Numbered from the stretch's first letter, positions 1 through 6,750 are shown. The stretch is DNA of 11,078 nucleotides from Sphingobium sp. (GCA_030148625.1 JASBTC010000117.1:1-11078), one strand, 5' to 3'. Notes: generated by a model from the letters alone, not told the origin. Made by a program: numbers and translations.

Positions 1-85
1 AATCCCCCGCGGCGGCACCATCGAACCACGGGTCGGCGGCACCGGCAAGGACGGCACACCCGCCTGCTCCACCGTCCGGCCGAGC

Positions 86-113
86 GGGCGACGCATCGTG
101 GCGCGTCGCGCCC
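86..113. repeat. GC-rich hairpin near window start
   Basis: GGGCGACGC (86-94) can pair with the right arm at 103-113 (GCGTCG pairs with CGACGC, then a two-base bulge, then CCC with GGG), leaving an 8-nt loop. No T-run follows on either strand, so it is not a standard intrinsic terminator. It could mark the end of a gene outside the window. I see no convincing coding region in 1-162. Confidence 0.3.
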
Positions 114-162
114 GATGGCTGCAACCATGCAACCGAGTCACCATCTCACCTGTTGAACCATC

Positions 163-399
163 ATGGAAAAGCCCGAAGACGCTGCCGCAGCGATCCACGG
201 CACCCGCATCGAGGACATGCGGGCGTGGATAGAGCCGCGCCTGCCGGGCATGTCGAACGCCGAATTATATGACGAGTGGATCTATGCGTTCGAAGGCGGA
301 GCGCGCTTTGCCGGGGATCCGCCCTGGCTCGATCTTGTCGAGGCCGAATATGCGCGTCGCGGGCTGGAGCCCGGCACCTCGGACGCGGCGAACGACTGA
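163..399 (+). CDS. small hypothetical protein, 78 aa
   Basis: I do not recognise this protein. It is small and acidic, with no signal peptide or membrane segment. The middle is aromatic-rich (LYDEWIYAFEGGARF, about residues 35-49) and an amphipathic stretch follows (PWLDLVEAEYARRGLE, about 54-69). Codon usage matches the neighbouring real genes (GCG, CGC, GAA, TAT), which is the main reason to accept it. No Shine-Dalgarno sequence precedes the ATG at 163. An in-frame ATG at 217 follows GAGGAC, but too closely to be a normal site. It converges with the receiver gene at 461-862. It is probably a soluble cytoplasmic protein; its function is unknown. Confidence 0.6.
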   Translation: MEKPEDAAAAIHGTRIEDMRAWIEPRLPGMSNAELYDEWIYAFEGGARFAGDPPWLDLVEAEYARRGLEPGTSDAAND

Positions 400-460
400 A
401 TATCGCCCATGCGCCCTCAGCGGCCGCCGCGCCTTCGCATCTTGCCAGGCGCGACCGCAG

Positions 461-862
461 TCATGCCGGTTCGGCCGGGTCGATCCGCGACGACAATAGC
501 GAGGATATGGCAATCACCAATTGCGCGGCGGCAAACGGCTTGGCGATCATCATGCTGACGGGCACGCCTTGCGATACCCACTCATGCTGGCTGGCGGCGC
601 TGACATAAACCACGGGCAGACCGCCGATCGACTCGCGTGCCGCTCTGGCGACGTCCCAGCCATCCGGTCCCGGCCCCAGATTCACGTCGGTGATGAGGCC
701 GCGCAGTTTGGCCCCATGTTCAGCCAGCAGCTGCAACGCCTGCGCACCGCTGTCGGCAACCGCCAGTTTGAAGCCCGCATCCTCGAGACTGGCGATCATG
801 ACGCCCTGGATCAGCAACTCGTCTTCGACATATAGCAGGAGCGGCGCGGCCGGATCGAACAT
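461..862 (-). CDS. stand-alone receiver-domain response regulator
   Basis: This is a single CheY-like receiver domain of about 133 aa with no output domain. From the ATG at 862, the conserved residues are the acidic pair in LLYVEDE (Glu13, Asp14), the phosphoacceptor Asp59 in LITDVNLG, Ser88 in VVYVSAAS and Lys108 in AKPF. It follows the sensor kinase on the same strand (kinase stop codon at 914-916), so the two are very likely co-transcribed and this protein should take phosphate from that kinase. The start is uncertain: two TTG codons at 883 and 880 lie in frame upstream behind a weak GGAACAG, while the ATG at 862 has no clear ribosome site. The beta5 segment lacks the FATGUY-type motif of the general-stress single-domain regulators, so I would not place it in that subfamily. 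Confidence 0.9.
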   Translation of the reverse strand: MFDPAAPLLLYVEDELLIQGVMIASLEDAGFKLAVADSGAQALQLLAEHGAKLRGLITDVNLGPGPDGWDVARAARESIGGLPVVYVSAASQHEWVSQGVPVSMMIAKPFAAAQLVIAISSLLSSRIDPAEPA

Positions 863-913
863 ATAGGGGTCGCTTTTCAACAAGATCTGTTCCGGTCGAA
901 CGAAATAACGGGT

Positions 914-1960
914 TTAAGGCGCCGGTGACGGATCGTTGGTGTGAATGACCGCCACTCTCGTCCCCGGGGCCATGTCGGTGATGGTCACCGTGGCGTTCAG
1001 CTGTTTGGACAATGCATCGACGATTCCGGTGCCGAGGCCCGGTTTTCGCGTGGCGTGATCGCCGGGCATGCCGACGCCATTGTCTTCGACCGTCAGCCGC
1101 CATCCGGTCGGCCGCGACCAATATTCGACCTTGATCTTTCCGGATCTTTCACGCTCGGGGAACGCGTGCTTGAGCGCGTTGATGACCAGTTCGGTCACGA
1201 TCAGGCCCAGGCTGACCGATACCTCCGATGTGGTCATGCTGTCGTCGATGATCGCGTCGAGGGTCAGCACGTCATGATTGTAGATCATCGACGCGCCGAT
1301 GCTGTCGCAAAGATCGGTCAGATAGGGCCGCAACATCACATCGCCGGCCCTGGCTGCCGCAAGCTGGCGCTGCAGCGTCGCGATCGACATCACCCGGTGA
1401 TGCGCGTCGTGGAGATGGCTGCGCGCCTCGTCCGACTGTACCTTGCGCGCGCTCTGCATGAGCACGCTCGCGATGATCTGAAGGCTGTTCGCCACACGGT
1501 GCTGCAATTCCTGCAACAGCACCTGTTTTTCGTGAACGACGTCGTCCTTCAGCTTCTCCGCGCGACGTATGTCCGTCACATCCGAGACGGACAGGGCGAT
1601 CCGGGCCTCGTCCGATCCCAGATAATCGAGCTTATGGGCGTTGACGATCAATGTGCGGTTCGGCTGGCCCTTGCGGACGAGATCGAGTTCATACGCCTGG
1701 ATCGCCGCATCTCCGGCAAAGGTTGCGCGAAGCAGCGAGCGGAGCTGGCGTGCACTCCACTCGCCTGATCCCAGTGCGCCCAGTTCCATGCCCACCACCT
1801 TGTCGCAGTCGAGGCCGAAGGCGCTGCAGAACGAGCCGCTCGCGGCTTTGATGACGAGATCGGGATCGAGGAGCAAAAGGGGTGTGGCCGAAGAAAAGAC
1901 CAGCGCCATGCCAAGGCTGCTGGCGGCCGCTTCGTGAGATAGGGGCGTAAAAAATTCCAC
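914..1960 (-). CDS. PAS-domain sensor histidine kinase, HisKA_2 type
   Basis: A 348-aa kinase without membrane segments, so probably a cytoplasmic sensor. Residues about 20-130 form a PAS-like domain (LLLLDPDLVIKAASGSF to the IALSVSDVTD end strand). A short linker helix leads to the HisKA_2 dimerisation domain with LQELQHRVANSLQIIASVL, where His154 is the likely phosphoacceptor. The ATPase domain shows the N box VTELVINALKHAF (Glu257, Asn261), the G1 box VEDNGVGMP (Asp293) and a GLGTGIV G2 box at 309-314. This architecture is typical of alphaproteobacterial light, redox or stress kinases, but the signal cannot be read from the sequence and no flavin-binding Cys motif is evident. The start is a GTG at 1960 with GAAGG about 8 nt upstream; Met18 is an alternative. 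The receiver gene follows 30-50 nt downstream and is the obvious partner. Confidence 0.93.
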   Translation of the reverse strand: MEFFTPLSHEAAASSLGMALVFSSATPLLLLDPDLVIKAASGSFCSAFGLDCDKVVGMELGALGSGEWSARQLRSLLRATFAGDAAIQAYELDLVRKGQPNRTLIVNAHKLDYLGSDEARIALSVSDVTDIRRAEKLKDDVVHEKQVLLQELQHRVANSLQIIASVLMQSARKVQSDEARSHLHDAHHRVMSIATLQRQLAAARAGDVMLRPYLTDLCDSIGASMIYNHDVLTLDAIIDDSMTTSEVSVSLGLIVTELVINALKHAFPERERSGKIKVEYWSRPTGWRLTVEDNGVGMPGDHATRKPGLGTGIVDALSKQLNATVTITDMAPGTRVAVIHTNDPSPAP

Positions 1961-2388
1961 GGCCGAAGCCTTCGGAAGCCGGAGACTCGCGGAGCGAAAG
2001 CCATACCCGGTAGCAAATTCTGGGACGCTGTATCTCGATACGCTTGCCCAAAGACGCGCAACGATTCCGTATTACCACCGAATGCGCGCCAACCCTATCT
2101 TATTCGGCAACACCGTCCGGGGCATCGGCAAGGCATCATCCCGGATCGCCGCCCGTCGACCGGTCGCCGCGCGATCCGAAGCCGGTCGATCCGCCGGACG
2201 GAGCGTAGAACAGCTTGTTACGCCACGTCACCGGAATCATTGTTCGGCAGCCGCCCCCCATCCCTGAGCGAAATTTGCCCGATCCGATGGCGGATTTCGC
2301 AGGATCGGGGCTCATGGATGTCACAAGCCCCAATGAAAGGCGCGGCAAATGATGTGGTCGGTCCGGCACGGTCTGCTCGCGCGACACT
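1961..2388. other. 428-bp gap without a gene, nested inverted repeats
   Basis: The reading frames here have no family resemblance and poor codon usage, so I call no gene. Two inverted repeats interlock: CCCGATCC (2278-2285) with GGATCGGG (2302-2309), perfect over 8 bp, and GGGGCT (2307-2312) with AGCCCC (2326-2331). GCGAAAT/ATTTCGC flank the same segment. They lie about 60-110 nt beyond the stop of the minus-strand hydrolase, without a T-run. Next to the kinase start, 1962-1974 holds the short palindrome CCGAAGCCTTCGG or its near copy. The segment should carry the kinase promoter on the minus strand, but I found no convincing -35/-10 pair. Confidence 0.5.
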
Positions 2389-3309
2389 TCAACGCCCGTC
2401 CAGAAACGCCATCATCACCGCATTGAATGCCTGGGGATCCTGCATCACCGCGAAATGGCTCAGGCCGCGCAGGGTGATCCGTTTCGCGCCGGGGATGGTG
2501 CGCGCCAGATAGGCCGAATGTTCGGTCCTGATCGCTTCGTCATGCTCGGCGTCGACGATCGCGACAGGAACATGGATGCGCGCGAGATCGGCAGGCTTGT
2601 AGTTGGGCTGCGTCGCCCACATCCGCCCCATCGCCGCCTGAAAATCCTCATAGGCCGCGGGTGTCGGCGACAGTCGCGCATACTCCGCGGCGGCACGCGC
2701 GCCATAGGCGGCCATCGTCGCGGACGATCCGGTTTCCAGATTGACGCCGCTCGTATCCATGTTCGCGCCGAAAGCGAACACGCGTTCGACGCGGGCGGGC
2801 GTCTTCATCGCCATGACAAGCCCGATGATCGCGCCATCGCTCCAGCCCACGATCGCTGCGCTGCGGATATGCAATGCATCCATCACCGCAAGCACATCAT
2901 CCGCCATCAATTCATAAGTGAAGGGACGGGCGTCACGCGAACTGCGCCCGTGGCCTCGGCTGTCGATCACGACGATGCGCCGGCTTTTCGCCAGCGGCCC
3001 GATCTGGTTGGCCCAATGCTCGCCATTGCCCATCCCGCCGTGCAGCAGGATGACGGGCGGCCCCTTGCCATAGGTTGCGTAATGGATCCGTGCGCCGTTG
3101 ATATCGACCGATCCGGACATGGCCGACACCGGCATCGCGGGCAGGTCCGGAAGCGTTTCCCAGCGCTCCGCGGCCATTGCCCCGCCCGCACCGAGCGCCC
3201 CCAGGCAAAACATGGTTGCCAGTAGAAATGCCCTGATCGTCTTTACCCCTGCGATGAAGGGCGCAGGCTCGCACATCGTTCGATGCGGGGCAACGGATGC
3301 CGAAACCAT
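2389..3309 (-). CDS. exported alpha/beta hydrolase
   Basis: A serine hydrolase of the alpha/beta fold, 306 aa from the ATG at 3309. This start has GGAG 7 nt upstream. An ATG at 3276 would give a more compact signal peptide but has no ribosome site. A signal peptide is visible (KTIRAFLLATMFCLGALGAGG, with likely cleavage after AMA), so the enzyme acts in the periplasm or outside the cell. Visible features are the oxyanion strand LLHGGMGNGEHW (about 88-99), DSRGHGRS after beta4, the nucleophile elbow GWSDG (Ser157), Asp257 in VDAEHDEAI and His285 in GLSHF. Both the full catalytic triad and the family's usual length are present. The substrate is unknown; 3-oxoadipate enol-lactonase-like and proline iminopeptidase-like hydrolases share these motifs. 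It is transcribed away from the exported protein at 3508 and stands alone. Confidence 0.88.
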   Translation of the reverse strand: MVSASVAPHRTMCEPAPFIAGVKTIRAFLLATMFCLGALGAGGAMAAERWETLPDLPAMPVSAMSGSVDINGARIHYATYGKGPPVILLHGGMGNGEHWANQIGPLAKSRRIVVIDSRGHGRSSRDARPFTYELMADDVLAVMDALHIRSAAIVGWSDGAIIGLVMAMKTPARVERVFAFGANMDTSGVNLETGSSATMAAYGARAAAEYARLSPTPAAYEDFQAAMGRMWATQPNYKPADLARIHVPVAIVDAEHDEAIRTEHSAYLARTIPGAKRITLRGLSHFAVMQDPQAFNAVMMAFLDGR

Positions 3310-3507
3310 ATATCCGCTCCGCCATCGGGCTCTATTCAAATAGCCGAGACCATGACTGGCTTCGTCGAACGCCGTTTCACACTCCATATTGGATCAATCT
3401 TGCGTGATCATGGTCCCAGCCCGTGGTTGCATCGACCGCGCTCCATCATCATGAAGAACCACAACCGGGCCAATGCTTCATTCGATTGAAACTCAGGGGG
3501 AAGAGTG

Positions 3508-4089
3508 ATGCGCGTTTTTCATTATGTCGGAATGATCGCGACACTTGCGGCAATGGCGCCCGTGACTGCAAAGGCCGCACAGGATGGCATCACTTATGAC
3601 TGCGACACTGCCGCCAATCATTATTCGGAACTGATGCTTCCCGCATCGGCCGTCCCTTTCTCCGTAACGGGACTGGTCAAGCTCCAGGCGGCCGCTTCTT
3701 TCGAAAAATATGTTCCAATGACGCGACTGGCGATAGCCGCTCCGGCGGATCGACCGGGCGCGGCGCCGGATGACCTTGCCGGTTTTCTACTCTCGGCCAT
3801 GCCCGCGAAAGCGCTGGGGGTGAAGGGCAAGGATAAAACCGCCATATTGCAATTCCTGAGCTGGGACGAACGCAATGGCGGCAAGGCAGTATCCCATGAT
3901 CCGTTCGAACTGACGGACACGTCAGCGAGCGCCCCATTTTCCCTGACCTATGACGGCAGCGTCGTCGTCACGCGCATTGGGGGGCGGGAACAGAAAATAC
4001 CGCTCATCGCCAAGGATCCGGTCGTCCGGATCGTGTGTTCGACCGGAGAGTTTCTGTTCACGAAGTTGAAGATCGAGACGCAGAAATAG
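3508..4089 (+). CDS. exported protein of unknown function, 193 aa
   Basis: I do not recognise a family. The ATG at 3508 follows a purine-rich ribosome site (GGGGGAAG, 3496-3503); the GTG just before it at 3505 is less likely. An N-terminal signal peptide (MRVFHYVGMIATLAAMAPVT, likely cleaved at AKA-AQ after residue 23) indicates export to the periplasm. The mature part is about 170 aa with exactly two cysteines, Cys32 in YDCD and Cys177 in RIVCSTGE, near its two ends. They could form a disulfide closing the domain, which is inference. The alternating hydrophobic pattern near the C-terminus (SLTYDGSVVVTRIGG, VVRIVCSTGEFLFTKLKI) suggests beta structure. It is divergent from the hydrolase, with about 200 bp between the starts. 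Confidence 0.8.
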   Translation: MRVFHYVGMIATLAAMAPVTAKAAQDGITYDCDTAANHYSELMLPASAVPFSVTGLVKLQAAASFEKYVPMTRLAIAAPADRPGAAPDDLAGFLLSAMPAKALGVKGKDKTAILQFLSWDERNGGKAVSHDPFELTDTSASAPFSLTYDGSVVVTRIGGREQKIPLIAKDPVVRIVCSTGEFLFTKLKIETQK

Positions 4090-4111
4090 TAACTGCGGCG
4101 ACAGTGCACTC

Positions 4112-4158
4112 AATTCGGATAGCCCTCGAACATGGTCATGCGTTGCGCGCTCCGAATT
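4112..4158. repeat. 8-bp inverted repeat between convergent genes
   Basis: AATTCGGA (4112-4119) and TCCGAATT (4151-4158) are perfect reverse complements separated by 31 bp. They lie in the 108-bp gap between the 3' ends of the convergent genes at 3508-4089 and 4198-4401. No T-run follows either arm, so a terminator role is unproven; a long-loop hairpin that blocks readthrough in both directions is possible. Confidence 0.35.
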
Positions 4159-4197
4159 TCGTGCGCTGCCCTACGCGCCATCATGGGATGCCCGTAA

Positions 4198-4401
4198 CTA
4201 CGCGGTCTCGTTGACGCCCGGCTGTGCGGATGGTGGCGTTTCTTTCTTCGCCCCCGCCAGCAGGCGCGACAGCCTCAGCTCATATTGCCGCGCCAGTTCC
4301 GTATGCGTCTTATAGGCGCAGGGATCGGCCGCCTTTTCAGCCAGATCGCGCTCCTGCCGCGCCCGTCGTTCCAGATAGGCTTGATCGGATTCGAATGTCA
4401 T
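4198..4401 (-). CDS. small charged coiled-coil-like protein, 67 aa
   Basis: The protein starts MTFESDQAYLERRARQERDL and is mostly a highly charged amphipathic helix up to about residue 50, ending in a Pro/Ser-rich tail. I recall short proteins of this style (a DxxYxxRRxxQE segment followed by HxxLAxxYExR) as common uncharacterised genes in sphingomonads; no function is known to me. The ATG at 4401 is chosen because GGAGG sits 6 nt upstream. The frame stays open further upstream to 4641, but that part is Arg/Trp-rich, has no ribosome site and overlaps the repeat at 4538-4614, so I exclude it. A single Cys lies in ADPCAYKTH. It is cytoplasmic, with no membrane segment. Confidence 0.8.
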   Translation of the reverse strand: MTFESDQAYLERRARQERDLAEKAADPCAYKTHTELARQYELRLSRLLAGAKKETPPSAQPGVNETA

Positions 4402-4443
4402 GACTGCCTCCACAACCGTGCCCCCCGGCTTTGAAGCGCGCCA

Positions 4444-4472
4444 AAAATAAGTGTCGCGGAATCGATTCGCAA
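4444..4472 (-). promoter_or_regulatory. candidate promoter of the 67-aa gene
   Basis: Read on the minus strand, TTGCGA (4472-4467) and TATTTT (4449-4444) are separated by 17 bp, giving 4 of 6 matches to each of the consensus -35 and -10 boxes. Transcription would start near 4437, about 35 nt before the ATG at 4401. The perfect palindrome GAATCGATTC (4459-4468) overlaps the spacer and could be an operator. The call rests on sequence match only. Confidence 0.3.
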
Positions 4473-4537
4473 TAATCGAGATCAATATCGGCCCTGTCGG
4501 TAGGTTCGCCCGGCAACTCCTGGCCTTCACCAGCCGG

Positions 4538-4614
4538 CTTCGCGTGCACCATGCGGATTCCGCGGCTATCCGAAGATTATCGGGTTCACGCGAAGGCGCG
4601 AAAGCGCGAAGTGG
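4538..4614. repeat. GCGAA-rich dispersed repeat, copy A
   Basis: This 77-bp segment aligns without gaps to 5322-5398 (offset 784) with 61 of 77 identical bases. It opens with CTTCGCGTG (4538-4546) and reaches CACGCGAAG (4587-4595), which are perfect reverse complements, then runs into tandem GCGAA units (CGCGAAGGCGCGAAAGCGCG). An inner palindrome GCGGATTCCGC is present. The ends are conserved and the middle (about 4561-4577) is not, as expected of a REP-like stem element with a free loop. It lies just upstream of the LprI gene, with the ribosome site 50 bp beyond. Confidence 0.7.
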
Positions 4615-4676
4615 AGTATCCCAACCCCATGGATCGAACACCGGACCGGACGGTTACGAAACCAGGAGGCCCATCG

Positions 4677-5072
4677 ATGATCCGCACCACCCTGCCCCTC
4701 GCCTGCGCAATCTTCGCCGCCCTGTTCGCACCCCCCGCCTCCGCGCAAAGCGCCGGCGCCTTCATGGCCAATCCGGCGTTCCGCGATCCGCCGCCGCGTC
4801 AGTGCGATTCCACGGTCGACATGCAGCATTGCGCCGCGCACGACCTGCGCGTCGCCGATGCGCAGATGAGCGCGCGCTACAAGGCGCGCCGCGCGAAGCT
4901 CAAACCCGCCGCGCGGCAAAACCTGCTCGACGAACAACGGCTGTGGCTGCGGAACCGCGACCGCAACTGCCTTGCGAAGGGCGATCGCTATCGCGGCGGA
5001 TCGATGGCGGCGGTGGTGGTCGCTCAATGCTGGGTCGACGTCACCCGGGCGCGCAGCAAACAATTGCGATGA
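4677..5072 (+). CDS. secreted LprI/DUF1311-family protein
   Basis: A 131-aa protein of the family named after mycobacterial LprI, a lysozyme inhibitor; most members are uncharacterised and only this general role can be suggested. The ATG at 4677 has a perfect AGGAGG 7 nt upstream (4664-4669). A signal peptide covers residues 1-23 (cleavage at ASA-QS), so the protein acts in the periplasm or outside. The domain follows: QCDSTVDMQHC (Cys43, Cys52), an amphipathic helix with DAQMSARYKARRAKL, then DEQRLWLRNRDRNC (Cys98) and VVAQCWVDVTRAR (Cys118). Four cysteines in this order fit two disulfides. The DEQRxWLxxRDxxC segment is the family signature. The gene stands alone between two copies of a dispersed repeat, and hairpins lie 20-80 nt after its stop. 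Confidence 0.85.
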   Translation: MIRTTLPLACAIFAALFAPPASAQSAGAFMANPAFRDPPPRQCDSTVDMQHCAAHDLRVADAQMSARYKARRAKLKPAARQNLLDEQRLWLRNRDRNCLAKGDRYRGGSMAAVVVAQCWVDVTRARSKQLR

Positions 5073-5094
5073 CGCCCGCCTGACACATAAAAAT

Positions 5095-5122
5095 TTGCCC
5101 CGGCGGTGGGGCGCCGGGGCAA
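5095..5122 (-). terminator. perfect 11-bp hairpin, possible minus-strand terminator
   Basis: TTGCCCCGGCG (5095-5105) and CGCCGGGGCAA (5112-5122) pair perfectly around a 6-nt GTGGGG loop. On the minus strand the stem is followed by AAATTTTTATG, a reasonable U-tract, so it could stop leftward transcripts coming from the dipeptidase gene although it lies about 370 nt past that stop codon. On the plus strand no T-run follows, yet it starts only 22 nt after the LprI stop. It may serve both directions. Confidence 0.45.
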
Positions 5123-5126
5123 GATA

Positions 5127-5151
5127 TGCCCGGCCGTGGGGGCGCCGGGCA
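5127..5151. repeat. second tandem GC-rich hairpin
   Basis: TGCCCGGC (5127-5134) and GCCGGGCA (5144-5151) pair perfectly around a 9-nt loop. Its core (GCCCGGC, GTGGGG, GCGCCGGGC) is a degenerate direct copy of the hairpin at 5095-5122, 31 bp downstream, so the two form a tandem repeat of a hairpin unit. No T-run follows on either strand. Confidence 0.45.
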
Positions 5152-5280
5152 GGGTTATCGGCGAGTTCAACCGGCCAGACGCGGATCGGTTCCGCCCAAA
5201 TTTCATCCATTTTGGAGATACAAGGCGCCGAAGCCCGTTGCCGCCCGGGATTTTCGCGAAAGCTGAGAAGCCCAGCTTCT

Positions 5281-5398
5281 CCTTCGCGCTTTCGCGTCTT
5301 CTCGACTTCGCTCGAAACAGCCTTCGCGTGCGCCGTGCGGATTCGCCGGCGACGCTGAACTCATCGGGTTCACGCGAAAGCGCGAAGACGCGAAGGGG
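5281..5398. repeat. GCGAA-rich dispersed repeat, copy B, with inverted partner
   Basis: 5322-5398 is the second copy of the element at 4538-4614 (61 of 77 bases identical, no gaps). It ends in tandem GCGAA units (CGCGAAAGCGCGAAGACGCG). Just before it, 5281-5301 (CCTTCGCG, CTTTCGCG, TCTTC) is an imperfect reverse complement of 5376-5396, with 17 of 21 positions matching, so the copy carries an extra inverted arm that copy A lacks. Confidence 0.65.
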
Positions 5399-5448
5399 AA
5401 GATACCCCCCGCGTCTCCGCGCGAACCGTCATTCGGCCCGCCAGCGCC

Positions 5449-5473
5449 CTGCCCGGTTCTCGCGACCGGGCAG
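5449..5473. repeat. perfect 9-bp hairpin after dipeptidase stop
   Basis: CTGCCCGGT (5449-5457) and ACCGGGCAG (5465-5473) pair perfectly around a 7-nt loop, 18 nt past the stop codon of the minus-strand dipeptidase. The position suits a 3'-end stabilising or terminating hairpin, but GGCGCTGG rather than a T-run follows on that strand. Confidence 0.4.
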
Positions 5474-5490
5474 CCGCCGATTGGCCCAGC

Positions 5491-6750
5491 TCACTTCAGC
5501 TGCATCGTACCCGGCAATTCGCCCTTCATCGCCGCCGCCGTCTTCTCGGCGCCTTCCATCGCGCGCAGCACATTGCCGCCCGCCACCTTGGCGACGTCCG
5601 CGTCCTTCCAGCCGCGACGCAGCAATTCGGCCATCAGCGCGGGATAGGTGGTCGCGTTCTGCAACCCTTCGGGCAGCTCGTTGCCGGTGCCGTCGAAATC
5701 CGAACCCAGGCCGACATGGTCGACGCCCGCCACCTTGGCGATATGGTCGATATGGTCGGCGACGTCGCTCAGCGTCACCTTGGGGCGCGGGTTCTTGCGA
5801 TCCCATTCGTCCATCGCGGCCTTGGCCTTTTCGGGCTGGCCGATGAACAGGCCGCCGAACGGCGGCATGTTCAGCCGCGCACGCTCGGCGCCGCGATCGG
5901 CGTCCCAGCGGCGATAGGCGTCGGTCACATAGGCGGGCGCATAATTCACCATCACCACGCCGCCATTCTGCGCGACCAGCTTCAGCGTCTCGTCGGATAC
6001 GTTGCGCGGATGATCGTCGAGCGCGCGGGCGCCCGAATGCGAATAGATGACGGGCGCCTTCGAAATGCGCAGCGCATCCTGCATCGTCTCTTCGCTGACA
6101 TGGCTCAGGTCGACCAGCATGCCCAGGCGGTTGAGCTCGTGCACCACCGCTTCGCCGAACGGCGTCAGCCCGCCATGCTTGGGATTGTCGGTCGCGGAAT
6201 CCGCCCATTCGATCGTCCGCGAATGGGTGAGCGTCAGATAACCGGCGCCCAGTTCCGCATAGGTGCGCAGGATCGAAAGATCGCCGTTGATCTGGCCGCC
6301 GCCCTCGACGCCCAGCATCGACGCGATCCGGCCGGATGCATGGATGCGGCGGACGTCGGCTGCGGTGCGCGCCAGTGCGAAGTCGTTGGGGTAACGCGCG
6401 ACGATATTCTTGACGAGGTCGATCTGCTGCAGCGTTTCCTGAACCTGTTCCAGCCCGGGCAGGTTGGCCGAGACGTAGACCGACCAGAACTGGCCGCCGA
6501 CCATGCCCTTGCGCAGCATCGCGATATCGGTGTTGTAGGGGACGGGCTTCTTGTCCCAGCCCTCGCGCAGGTCGAGCGTCCAGCGCGCATCGCCCTCGCG
6601 TTCGCGCATCGTCTCGGGCCAGTCATTATGGCCGTCGATCAGCGGCGTCTTTTTCAGGATCGCCGCGACGCGCGCGCTGTAATCGGTGGAGGGTGCGCCA
6701 TTGCCGAGAAGCAGCAGCGCGAGCGGTGCGAGGAGCCATGCTTTTTTCAT
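5491..6750 (-). CDS. exported membrane dipeptidase, peptidase family M19
   Basis: A zinc dipeptidase of family M19 (renal dipeptidase type), which cleaves dipeptides including ones with a D-residue. It is 419 aa from the ATG at 6750, chosen because GGAG lies 6 nt upstream and a clean signal peptide follows (MKKAWLLAPLALLLLGNGA); the frame is open further upstream to 6843. All metal ligands expected from the family are visible: His41 and Asp43 in DGHNDWP, Glu149 in GVEGGG, His217 in DLSHVS, His238 in YSHSGARAL and Asp351 in GLGSDFDG. The closing GGNVLRAM is typical. There is no lipobox Cys, so the enzyme is probably soluble in the periplasm or held by an uncleaved signal. It is flanked by repeat-rich gaps and no obvious operon partner. 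Natural substrates, such as cell-wall or nutrient dipeptides, cannot be told from sequence. Confidence 0.95.
   Translation of the reverse strand: MKKAWLLAPLALLLLGNGAPSTDYSARVAAILKKTPLIDGHNDWPETMREREGDARWTLDLREGWDKKPVPYNTDIAMLRKGMVGGQFWSVYVSANLPGLEQVQETLQQIDLVKNIVARYPNDFALARTAADVRRIHASGRIASMLGVEGGGQINGDLSILRTYAELGAGYLTLTHSRTIEWADSATDNPKHGGLTPFGEAVVHELNRLGMLVDLSHVSEETMQDALRISKAPVIYSHSGARALDDHPRNVSDETLKLVAQNGGVVMVNYAPAYVTDAYRRWDADRGAERARLNMPPFGGLFIGQPEKAKAAMDEWDRKNPRPKVTLSDVADHIDHIAKVAGVDHVGLGSDFDGTGNELPEGLQNATTYPALMAELLRRGWKDADVAKVAGGNVLRAMEGAEKTAAAMKGELPGTMQLK

Larger units (their letters stand above)
5073..5490. other. 418-bp gap of hairpins and repeats
   Basis: No credible gene lies between the LprI stop and the dipeptidase stop, which are convergent. 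The gap holds two adjacent GC-rich hairpins (5095-5151), an inverted pair of GCGAA-type segments (5281-5301 and 5376-5396), repeat copy B (5322-5398) and a further perfect hairpin (5449-5473). These are listed separately. Confidence 0.6.

Noticed and set aside
941..1768. 275-codon plus-strand frame opposite the histidine kinase
   Set aside because: It is the complement of a kinase with complete HisKA_2 and ATPase motifs; no ribosome site or domain.
1990..2070. EcfG-type promoter before the histidine kinase
   Set aside because: GGAAT occurs on the minus strand, but no CGTT lies at the required 15-18 bp spacing.
4587..4610. CRISPR-like tandem GCGAA units
   Set aside because: The units are short, contiguous and degenerate, without spacers of constant length, and no cas genes are present. 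They belong to a dispersed repeat.
4402..4641. Longer N-terminus for the 67-aa gene
   Set aside because: The extra 80 residues look non-coding, overlap a dispersed repeat and lack a ribosome site, whereas the ATG at 4401 has GGAGG.
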